NCBI GenBank assembly: GCA_964400655.1
Contig: CAYNVN010000158.1
Span: 1 to 5,488 of the forward strand
Reading direction: 5' to 3'
DNA from: B16-G9 sp964400655
GTDB taxonomy: Bacteria > Bacteroidota > Bacteroidia > Bacteroidales > F082
DNA: 5,488 nucleotides
Below the pieces are notes generated by a model, which ran no database searches, had not been told where the DNA came from, and saw only the letters and a list, made by a program, of their open reading frames with translations. Both the position numbers and the translations under genes were made by a program. Positions 1-5,465 of this stretch are shown here, one piece after another. Every line of letters starts with the position of its first letter. Position 1 is the stretch's first letter.

Positions 1-279
1 GGTAACGTAAGGCATGTTAACTTTTTTAACCGATTCGGCAACGATATCTTTTGCCTGTTTTTTGGTAGCAACAAAAAGGACTTTACGTCCTGATTTTGCG
101 ATCTGTTTCAAAGCTTTGGTAGCTTCTTCCAGTTTAGCCTGGGTTTTGTAAAGGTCGATGATGTGGATTCCGTTACGCTCCATGAAGATATAAGGAGCCA
201 TGTTAGGATTCCATTTGCGCCTGAGGTGACCAAAGTGTACACCGGCATCAAGCATTTCTTCAAATGATACTTTAACCAT
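1..279 (-). CDS. rpsB: 30S ribosomal protein S2, N-terminal part (gene runs off the window)
   Basis: This is the first 93 codons of S2, a protein of the small ribosomal subunit that binds on its solvent side and, from family knowledge, joins late in 30S assembly. The start is the ATG at 277-279. The translation begins MVKVSFEEMLDAGVHFGH, followed by RRKWNPNMAPYIF and then HIIDLYKT, the conserved N-terminal core of bacterial S2. The segment GRKVLFVATKKQAKDIV (about residues 63-79) is also typical. S2 is usually about 230-280 residues, so roughly two thirds is missing beyond the left edge; there is no stop or frameshift in what is visible. The leader is AT-rich with no Shine-Dalgarno sequence, normal for Bacteroidota. 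It lies 116 bp after rpsI in the same direction, and no promoter match was found between them, so co-transcription is likely. The next gene off-window is probably tsf, inferred from the usual order. Confidence 0.97.
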   Translation of the reverse strand, partial: MVKVSFEEMLDAGVHFGHLRRKWNPNMAPYIFMERNGIHIIDLYKTQAKLEEATKALKQIAKSGRKVLFVATKKQAKDIVAESVKKVNMPYVT

Positions 280-317
280 GGTTTAATTTTTAAAATTTGT
301 TTACATTCACTAAAAAC

Positions 318-360
318 AATTGCTGAATAGTCCTGCTTTGCAGCAGAAGTTTCAGCAATT
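318..360 (-). promoter_or_regulatory. Two-part RNA hairpin with GNRA tetraloop between rpsI and rpsB
   Basis: A perfect 10-bp inverted repeat (318-327, AATTGCTGAA, against 351-360) encloses a second perfect 5-bp stem (333-337 against 342-346). Read in the direction of the operon, the inner stem is CTGCT and AGCAG closing a GCAA loop, which is a GNRA tetraloop. An asymmetric internal loop (4 nt on one side, 5 on the other) separates the stems. A short run GTTTTTAG follows the outer stem. The structure begins 35 nt after the rpsI stop and ends 38 nt before the rpsB ATG. It could be an S2-responsive leader, an attenuator giving partial termination, or a processing or stability site. The U-run is only five long and follows AT pairs, so strong termination is unlikely, and rpsB would otherwise need its own promoter. 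The fold is seen; the function is inferred. Confidence 0.6.
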
Positions 361-395
361 TGGATACTAAACTCATTCCGATAACAGGGAAACTT

Positions 396-782
396 TTAAC
401 GTTTACTGAACTGGAATTTCTTACGAGCTTTAGGCTGACCGGGTTTCTTACGTTCAACCATACGCGGGTCACGTTTAAGTAATCCGTTTTCTTTTAATAT
501 TCCGCGATATTCGGGATCAATTTTAATAAGCGCTCTTGATAAGGCAAGACGGAGTGCTTCGGCCTGACCTTTTACACCGCCACCTGTAAGGTTTACTTTT
601 ACGTTGTATTTGCCAACAGTATCGGTAAGCAGGAAAGGCTGTTCAACAATGTATTGCAAGGTGCCTGTTGTGAAATACTCTTTGTAGTCGCGTTTGTTAA
701 CAACAATTTTGCCGTCACCTTCCGAAAGGTAAATTCTGGCAATAGCGGTTTTTCTTCTTCCTAATGTGTTTACAACTTCCAT
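396..782 (-). CDS. rpsI: 30S ribosomal protein S9
   Basis: S9 is a small-subunit head protein whose C-terminal tail reaches the P-site tRNA. The 128-residue product has the full family length. The N-terminus MEVVNTLGRRKTAIARIYL carries the hallmark GRRKTAIAR segment. Further on are NLTGGGVKGQAEALRLALSRAL (about residues 65-86; the GGG-GQ-A-R-A-R-AL signature), LKRDPRMVERKKPGQPKAR (about 102-120), and the terminal FQFSKR whose last arginine contacts tRNA in known structures. The ATG at 780-782 is 8 bp after the rplM stop (TAA, read at 791-793), so the two genes are tightly coupled in one transcript. The stop is TAA at 396-398. No anomalies are visible. The rpsB gene follows after a structured 116-bp spacer. 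Confidence 0.98.
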   Translation of the reverse strand: MEVVNTLGRRKTAIARIYLSEGDGKIVVNKRDYKEYFTTGTLQYIVEQPFLLTDTVGKYNVKVNLTGGGVKGQAEALRLALSRALIKIDPEYRGILKENGLLKRDPRMVERKKPGQPKARKKFQFSKR

Positions 783-790
783 CTCTTGAC

Positions 791-1246
791 TTATCTAATT
801 GATTTTAAATTTATTTTCTTGGGCTTTTGAGCTTCGTGAATATGTTCCGAACCGGCAAATACATGCAGATTTCTGAACAATGCACTGCCCAGTTTGTTTT
901 TAGGAAGCATACCTTTAATGGCTTTTTCTACCATAGCGGCAGGTTTTTTTGCCATTAATTCGGCAGCACCCGTAATTCGCTGTCCGCCCGGATAACCGGT
1001 GTGACGAATATACTTCTTCTGATCCCACTTGTTACCTGTAAGCCTGATTTTGTCGGCGTTAATGATAATTACATTATCACCACAGTCAACGTGAGGGGTG
1101 AAATTGGTTTTATATTTTCCGCGAAGGAATTTGGCGGCAACAGAGGCAAGTCTTCCTAAAACTTCGTTTTCCGCATCGATCAATATCCATTCTTTATTGA
1201 CCGTTTCTTTGTTTGCGCTAACCGTCTTATAACTTAATGTGTTCAT
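791..1246 (-). CDS. rplM: 50S ribosomal protein L13
   Basis: L13 is an early-assembly protein of the large ribosomal subunit that binds 23S rRNA. The 151-residue product has the full length expected in Bacteroidota. Diagnostic stretches are WILIDAENEVLGRLAS (about residues 20-35), LRGKYKTNFTPHVDCGDNVI (about 41-60), the YIRHTGYPGGQR signature (about 79-90) and MLPKNKLGSALFRNLHVFAG (about 113-132), which is the L13 core motif MLPKNKLG followed by the conserved basic and aromatic residues. The ATG at 1244-1246 is preceded by an AT-rich leader of roughly 45 nt, counted from a consensus promoter at 1298-1328. It is the first gene of the rplM-rpsI-rpsB unit. In E. coli the rplM-rpsI mRNA is under L13 feedback control; no comparable structure stands out in this short leader. 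Confidence 0.98.
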   Translation of the reverse strand: MNTLSYKTVSANKETVNKEWILIDAENEVLGRLASVAAKFLRGKYKTNFTPHVDCGDNVIIINADKIRLTGNKWDQKKYIRHTGYPGGQRITGAAELMAKKPAAMVEKAIKGMLPKNKLGSALFRNLHVFAGSEHIHEAQKPKKINLKSIR

Positions 1247-1297
1247 CTAATTAATTGTTTTCTAAGCATTTTGATTGCCTGGATGAAAATCGGGGTG

Positions 1298-1328
1298 CAA
1301 AGATAGAAACCTTTTTTGTAACTGCAAA
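1298..1328 (-). promoter_or_regulatory. Bacteroidota-type promoter of the rplM operon
   Basis: On the minus strand the -33 element is TTTG (1328-1325) and the -7 element is TATCTTTG (1305-1298), separated by exactly 19 bp. This is a complete match to the known Bacteroidota primary sigma factor consensus, TTTG, 19-21 bp, TAnnTTTG. Transcription should begin near 1290-1293, leaving a leader of about 45 nt before the rplM ATG. The -33 TTTG is the last part of the T-run that serves as the U-tract of the preceding terminator. Confidence 0.85.
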
Positions 1329-1350
1329 AAAATCAACACTATTTTGTTGA
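1326..1350 (-). terminator. Intrinsic terminator after the CHU_C surface-protein gene
   Basis: On the minus strand a perfect 6-bp stem, TCAACA (1350-1345) against TGTTGA (1338-1333), with a 6-nt loop is followed directly by seven T residues (1332-1326). It lies about 114 nt after the stop of the upstream surface-protein gene and just before the rplM promoter, where a terminator is expected. The stem is short and has only two G-C pairs, so efficiency may be modest. A run of A residues also follows the stem on the plus strand side, which is not a U-tract in that direction, so it works for the minus strand only. Confidence 0.65.
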
Positions 1351-1463
1351 AAAAAAGAAGATTTCAAAACAGGGAACAACTTTACCGGTTCATATTGGCA
1401 TTTTCCATTCAGCAGAAGGTGTGTCATCTGTCGTTGCATATACCTTTCCTGCGTTCAGATGCG

Positions 1464-4400
1464 CTATTTAACTACGGTTACCGTTCCTTTTTCTTCAATG
1501 GGTTCGTCCAGCAGCGTGGTGGCATGAATAACATATACATAGGTGCCGCCCGGCACATCGGCTGCATCCCATTCGTCTTCCAGGTTGTTCGATTCGTAGA
1601 TTAGTTTACCCCATTTTGAATAGATCTGAAGCAGATATTTGTTAACACCAAATCCGGTTACTTTAAAGGTGTCGTTAAGTCCGTCGCCGTTGGGTGTAAA
1701 GGCATTGGGGACAAATACGGCAAAGTCGGGATAAACCGTTATTTCGTACGAACAGGTGTCTTCACAAGTATGATTTGTTACCACGGTTAAGGTTACATTA
1801 TACGTGCCTGTTTCCTGGTAAGTGTGTACAGGATTTGCATCGTTCGATGTTTGGCCGTCCTGAAAATCCCATTCATAATTTAACGGATCGTTACCGGTTG
1901 AACCATTGGTAAAGCTGATGGTGGCCTCTTTCAGGATTGTTTCTTCGGGGTTGGCCGTAAAAGCCGCCTCGGGAGTGTCAAATACTTTGATTAACGCGGT
2001 ACGTTCAACCGATGAACGGCAATCGCCGTCGCTGGTTACGGCAAGTGATACGGTATAATCGCCTTCTTTATCGAAGGTAACGGTGGGATTTGGCGAAGTG
2101 CTGGTTCCATAGTTTTGGAAATTCCATTCATAGCTCACAAAACCGCTGGTATTGGTGGATGTATCGGTGAAATCAACTTTTAAGGGTTCGCATCCTTCAA
2201 CAGGTTCGGCCGTAAAACCCACTATGGGTGTCGGCATTACCTCAACGGTTTGTTGCTCTGTATTGCTGGCACATCCCGATTCTTCAACGGTTAAAGTGAT
2301 GTTTTTTGTTCCGGTGACAGCCCATTGAACATCAATGGGGCCGGCTCCCGAACCGGTGTTAATCTGTCCGTCGGCAAAATCCCAGGTATAGGTTGCATTG
2401 GAAGACGCATTTCCCGTATAAATTACCTGGAAAGGTGCGTTTTGACATACTTTTGGGCCTTCGGTTTGGAAATCGGCCAGCAGTTGCGGTATCACCACAA
2501 TGGTTTTGGTTATGGTGGCCGGACAATCAAACCCGGTGGCAACGGCCGACAAGGTATAAGTAGTGGTTACCAGCGGCGAAACCGTTATTGATAAGTTGTT
2601 TTCCTGACCTGCAAGCGACGGGTCGGCAGGATTGGCACTCCAAGTTGTGGAAATATCACTGCCAACGGCATCAACGGTAACCTGCTCACCATAACAAACA
2701 GTGTCTTTCGTGCCGGACACATCAACTTCAGGTACCGGTTTTACAAACAGTTTCATGGAATCTTCGGCCACACAACCGTGATTGTCGGTTACCATTACTA
2801 TATAGGTGTATTGTGTTTGCTGGTTTGGGGTAACGGTAGGGTTGGGGAGCGAATCCTGTCCGTTGGTAAATAAAGAGGTGTCGTAAGGAACGGACGACCA
2901 AACATATTCGGTACCTCCCGAAGCCTGAAGCTGGAAAGAGAGGCCTTTGCACACATCTCCGTCGTTTCCGGCATCGGCATTGGGTAAAGCGTTTACAACA
3001 ACCGCAACATCATCGCTGGCAGTATAGCCACAGTCGTTTACAATACTTACGGAATAGGTTGTATTTTGCTGAGGAGTGACGGTTACCGTTTGCAGGGTAT
3101 CCTGACCGTTTACGGTAAGTGAAGGGTCGGGTGGTGAAGCCGTCCACTGGAAAGTAGCGGCATCGCTACAGGAAAGGATAACGGTGTCTCCAACACATAT
3201 TTCCTGATCCGGGCCTGCATCGGCTACGGCTCCGTTCATTAACACCATGGTTGTATCGCTGTTGTTATGGGTACAGTTATCGCTGGCATTAAGAATATAT
3301 TCGGTTGTGGTTGTCGGACTGACGACAGGTTGCGGTATGTTTTCCTGTCCCGCAAGGCTTGGGTCGGTTGGGTTTGAGTTCCAGAGAAAGTGTTGTGCTT
3401 CTTCCGAGGCACCTTCCAGTACTACCGAAGGTTCATTACACATCTCCTTGTCGGGGCCTGCCGTTACCTGAATATCCGGAACAATAACATAAGCCTCGTT
3501 ATAGGATTGATGTCCGCAAGTATCATAAAGCAAACAGGGAACCATTGCCGAATCGGCACCTGTAATAACATATTGCAGGCTGGGGTCGGAAGAGCCTTGT
3601 TGGTACCAGTCGTAAGTGTAAGGCGGAACACCTCCGGCGATATCGGTAAAGGTAAGGTAAAGTGTATCTTCGCATTTGGTAAAGTAATATCTGGAAGTAT
3701 CGGGGAAAGGCGGATTGTCGGAAATTATTACAATGGTAGTATCTTTTTCAGTGGCAAAAGAGTTGCACATTTGAGAGCTGAAAATGATTTGTATATCTTC
3801 TTTGCCTTCAGCTTCAGCATCTGCATAGGGGCGAATGATTAGCGAATCGTATAAAGAACCCACAGGGATGTAAACAGAATCGGAGTGTGTAACACAAGTT
3901 GTATAAAGGCTGTAGTCCACATCTCTTGTTGCCGTTCCGCCCACCTCAAAAGGAAAGGTGTACGGGTATCCCATGGGCTCGGCAATTCTGAAATAGAGGA
4001 TAGCAAGATGGTTGTTACAACTTTCGTAAATCAATGAGTCAACGGTGGGGTGGTCAAATTCCGTTTCTTCAATAACATTACCGGGGTTAAAGCTACCCTT
4101 TTCAAGGAGTACGCCGGTATCGAAAGCTGAGTCACCGGCATCGCCTACGGCTAGTTTAATGTGATACCACTGACACTGTTGAACAGAACTCTTTGCAACC
4201 AGTGCCGTAGTAAGTGCATCATAAACAAATCTGTTAAAGTTGGGATCGGATGATTGGCTATTGTCTTTTAGAAACTCACAATGTACACAACCCGATGGTT
4301 TTCCCGTGCATGTTTGTCCTCCTCCACCGAAATTAACGTTATGAATGGTAACCGGCAAACTGGTTCCGGGGATAATGGCTATGTTTTTTGAATTGTTTGA

Positions 4401-4958
4401 ATATGGCCCCAAACTGTCATCCGGATTGTTTGAACTGAGAAAAAAGCCGAAAACATCATTAAAGGATGCCGTAACATAATCATGGTATTCTTCAGAGGCA
4501 AAAACATAGGAAAACCTTACGGTGTCAGCTGTAGGTTTAAAATTAAATTCAATGATACAGCCATCATGTGAAGAGGTATTACTTGCCGCTTTATATAAAT
4601 CCGGATCTCCTTCAACACCATTATTATTAACGTTTGCATTTGCACCTGAATTACATACATTTGATTCATCTACATCCCCTGCATATCCTGAAGTCATTAC
4701 TATTCCCTCCGGAGTAGTAAAACCAAGAAAAAATCCACCGGTAAATCTTCCAACCGATTTATAATCGCCATGAAATTCAATATTACTAATGGCCTGATCA
4801 TCCACACCTGCCAAAAAGATGGTATCAACCCAGGCGATAACTTCATCATCCGAAGTGGCTTGCACTACGGTAAAATTAAACTGGGCTCTGGCTTGTTGGA
4901 ATGAAAAAAGGGCAACAGTAAAGATGATTACTATTGGTAAGAAAGAAAATTTCCGCAT
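1464..4958 (-). CDS. Secreted multidomain surface protein: choice-of-anchor L, Ig-like and PKD repeats, CHU_C type IX sorting domain
   Basis: The 1164-residue product is probably an exported, cell-surface or matrix adhesin-like protein; its ligand is unknown. Domains in order: signal peptide (residues 1-25, MRKF then a hydrophobic core, cut after ARA); choice-of-anchor L domain (about 34-290, with FASEEYHDYV at 153-162, FNDVFGFFLS, IAIIPGTS and SAFDTGVLLEKGSF); a Calx-beta-like domain (about 301-412, GGTATRDVDY and an acidic EGKEDIQI segment); about five Ig-like repeats (about 417-824) marked by a tryptophan and, in four of them, a D-P/T-S-L motif followed by GQE or GQD; three PKD domains (about 825-1076, with WDFADGQ, WNFQNYG and WDFQDGQ); and CHU_C (about 1077-1164, FVPNAFTPNGDGLNDTF). 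CHU_C directs export by the type IX system in Bacteroidota. ATG at 4956-4958 is chosen over the upstream TTG at 4982, which lies inside the likely promoter and would put eight residues with Lys and Arg before the signal peptide. No catalytic domain is seen. Confidence 0.93.
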   Translation of the reverse strand: MRKFSFLPIVIIFTVALFSFQQARAQFNFTVVQATSDDEVIAWVDTIFLAGVDDQAISNIEFHGDYKSVGRFTGGFFLGFTTPEGIVMTSGYAGDVDESNVCNSGANANVNNNGVEGDPDLYKAASNTSSHDGCIIEFNFKPTADTVRFSYVFASEEYHDYVTASFNDVFGFFLSSNNPDDSLGPYSNNSKNIAIIPGTSLPVTIHNVNFGGGGQTCTGKPSGCVHCEFLKDNSQSSDPNFNRFVYDALTTALVAKSSVQQCQWYHIKLAVGDAGDSAFDTGVLLEKGSFNPGNVIEETEFDHPTVDSLIYESCNNHLAILYFRIAEPMGYPYTFPFEVGGTATRDVDYSLYTTCVTHSDSVYIPVGSLYDSLIIRPYADAEAEGKEDIQIIFSSQMCNSFATEKDTTIVIISDNPPFPDTSRYYFTKCEDTLYLTFTDIAGGVPPYTYDWYQQGSSDPSLQYVITGADSAMVPCLLYDTCGHQSYNEAYVIVPDIQVTAGPDKEMCNEPSVVLEGASEEAQHFLWNSNPTDPSLAGQENIPQPVVSPTTTTEYILNASDNCTHNNSDTTMVLMNGAVADAGPDQEICVGDTVILSCSDAATFQWTASPPDPSLTVNGQDTLQTVTVTPQQNTTYSVSIVNDCGYTASDDVAVVVNALPNADAGNDGDVCKGLSFQLQASGGTEYVWSSVPYDTSLFTNGQDSLPNPTVTPNQQTQYTYIVMVTDNHGCVAEDSMKLFVKPVPEVDVSGTKDTVCYGEQVTVDAVGSDISTTWSANPADPSLAGQENNLSITVSPLVTTTYTLSAVATGFDCPATITKTIVVIPQLLADFQTEGPKVCQNAPFQVIYTGNASSNATYTWDFADGQINTGSGAGPIDVQWAVTGTKNITLTVEESGCASNTEQQTVEVMPTPIVGFTAEPVEGCEPLKVDFTDTSTNTSGFVSYEWNFQNYGTSTSPNPTVTFDKEGDYTVSLAVTSDGDCRSSVERTALIKVFDTPEAAFTANPEETILKEATISFTNGSTGNDPLNYEWDFQDGQTSNDANPVHTYQETGTYNVTLTVVTNHTCEDTCSYEITVYPDFAVFVPNAFTPNGDGLNDTFKVTGFGVNKYLLQIYSKWGKLIYESNNLEDEWDAADVPGGTYVYVIHATTLLDEPIEEKGTVTVVK
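1467..1730 (-). other. CHU_C (gliding-motility-associated, type B) C-terminal sorting domain
   Basis: This is the last 88 residues of the surface protein. It opens with FAVFVPNAFTPNGDGLNDTF, followed by VTGFGVNKYLLQIYSKWG, EDEWDA and GGTYVYVIHA, then ends in GTVTVVK. The order PNAFTPNGDGxND, then an IYxxWG segment, then a W-x-G-like turn and GxYxY, is the standard CHU_C pattern. In studied Bacteroidota such as Flavobacterium johnsoniae, SprB-type proteins with this domain are exported by the type IX system with help from a PorP/SprF-like outer membrane protein. No such partner gene is in the window. Confidence 0.92.
4089..4859 (-). other. Choice-of-anchor L domain of the surface protein
   Basis: Residues about 34-290 match the choice-of-anchor L family, found at the N-terminus of secreted bacterial proteins that carry differing C-terminal anchoring signals. 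Visible markers in order are GIVMTSG, DLYKAA, HDGCIIEFNFKP, VRFSYVFASEEYHDYV, FNDVFGFFLS, NIAIIPGTSLPVTIHNVN, FVYDALTTALVA, CQWYHIKLAVGDAGDSAFDTGV and LEKGSF. Family members typically have a small residue or Tyr/Asn stretch after HNVN; here there is a cysteine-rich stretch (CTGKPSGCVHC, residues 217-227). The molecular function of the domain is not established to my knowledge. Confidence 0.85.
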
Positions 4959-4979
4959 GATTGTTCTGGTTTTGGACTG

Positions 4980-4987
4980 CAAAAGTA
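4980..4987 (-). promoter_or_regulatory. Candidate -7 promoter element of the surface-protein gene
   Basis: On the minus strand 4987-4980 reads TACTTTTG, a full match to the Bacteroidota -7 consensus TAnnTTTG. It would place the transcription start near 4974 and give a leader of only about 15 nt before the ATG at 4958. No TTTG is present at the expected -33 distance (19-21 bp further up), so the match is half of a promoter. The gene may need an activator, have a weak promoter, or start elsewhere. Confidence 0.45.
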
Positions 4988-5110
4988 ATAATAAATAACT
5001 GCATCTTATTGACAGTTTGAGGATAAAATGGGTTGCGTAAAGGGCGGGGAGCGCGTTGGGCGATGTTATTGGGGCGTTTTTTTTTGGTTGAGAGGTTTAA
5101 CTTGTTGTTG

Positions 5111-5142
5111 CCTGCCCGAATGTACCGGAAGGTACGGGCGGG
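5111..5142 (+). repeat. 32-nt GC-rich hairpin repeat, copy A
   Basis: The outer arms CCTGCCC (5111-5117) and GGGCGGG (5136-5142) pair with one T-G wobble. An inner stem GTACC (5122-5126) pairs with GGTAC (5131-5135) around the tetraloop GGAA. A four-base bulge GAAT lies on the 5' side only. A second copy with the same architecture is found in reverse orientation at 5329-5360. No T-run follows, so it is not a standard terminator. Confidence 0.75.
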
Positions 5143-5235
5143 GTTGCTTAATGCTTGGTGCTGGTCGGTTCAAAGTTTGAAAGTTTGAGGATAAACTCGT
5201 TACTTGTTGCTCGTTACCCCTCCCACAAGCCCCAA

Positions 5236-5388
5236 CGTCATCCCGAAGGAGGCACGACTGAGGGAACTCCTGAGTGCTGGCCTGCGCTTAGGACAAAAAG
5301 GGAGCCCTGTCATCAATAGCAGGGGATTCCCGCCCGTACCGAACGGTACGTTCGGGCGGGTCTCGGTCGTTCCTCCCTCGAAATGACG
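5236..5388. repeat. 153-bp imperfect inverted repeat (candidate non-autonomous or palindromic repeat element)
   Basis: The left arm (5236-5262, starting CGTCATCCCGA) and the reverse complement of the right arm (5362-5388, starting CGTCATTTCGA) are both 27 nt and identical at 22 positions; three of the differences are C/T and one A/G transitions that largely allow G-U pairing in RNA. The pairing continues inward: GGAACTCCTG (5263-5272) opposes CAGGGGATTCC (5320-5330) with one bulged base. Outside the arms CCC (5231-5233) and GGG (5389-5391) can also pair. No transposase or target-site duplication is visible. It resembles the short palindromic elements scattered between genes in many bacteria that start with a GTCAT-type end; that family link is inferred. 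Confidence 0.65.
5329..5360 (-). repeat. 32-nt GC-rich hairpin repeat, copy B, nested in the 153-bp element
   Basis: Read on the minus strand it has arms CCCGCCC and GGGCGGG, a 5'-side bulge GAAC, an inner stem GTACC/GGTAC and loop GTTC. It matches copy A (5111-5142) at 27 of 32 positions. The five differences are one arm base (T-G wobble in A becomes C-G in B), one bulge base and three loop bases, so every paired position is conserved or compensated. It sits between the GGATTCC and TCTCGG segments of the right arm of the larger inverted repeat. Confidence 0.72.
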
Positions 5389-5414
5389 GGGTAATATGAA
5401 TGAACGAAGTCGTT

Positions 5415-5465
5415 TTGGAATTTTGATTGGGAATTTTTGGTTGGAGATTTTTGATTTTTGATTTG
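5415..5465. repeat. AT-rich degenerate short repeats
   Basis: The stretch is built from variations on a T-run followed by GA or GG: TTTTGGAA, TTTTGATTGG, TTTTTGG, then TTTTTGA twice in tandem (about 5448-5461). On the other strand it encodes only a Lys/Ser/Asn/Gln-rich low-complexity peptide. It is best read as a slippage-prone or dispersed low-complexity repeat; no function is evident. Confidence 0.45.

Noticed and set aside
1251..1439. Possible 62-codon gene between the surface protein and rplM on the minus strand
   Set aside because: The frame runs through the terminator hairpin and the rplM promoter and resembles no protein I know; noncoding signals explain the stretch better.
3390..3842. 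150-codon plus-strand frame inside the surface-protein gene
   Set aside because: It is antisense to a domain-rich gene, has no recognisable domain and no promoter-like signal. Overlapping open frames are expected in such a long gene.
5030..5074. Possible G-quadruplex from five runs of three or four G residues
   Set aside because: Loops of 8-10 bases separate most runs, beyond the usual 1-7 limit, so a stable quadruplex is doubtful.
5071..5085. GGGGCG followed by nine T residues as a terminator on the plus strand
   Set aside because: No complementary stem precedes the T-run, so it lacks the hairpin needed for an intrinsic terminator.
5111..5360. CRISPR array made of the two GC-rich repeats
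   Set aside because: Only two copies, in opposite orientation, about 186 bp apart, with no regular spacers and no cas genes.
5204..5386. Open frame of 60 codons on the plus strand across the inverted repeat
   Set aside because: It spans the palindromic element and both its arms; the peptide has no recognisable domain and the frame follows from the repeat's GC-rich composition.
5403..5414. Small palindrome AACGA-AG-TCGTT as an operator
   Set aside because: Only five base pairs with a two-base centre, next to no gene; a chance occurrence is likely.
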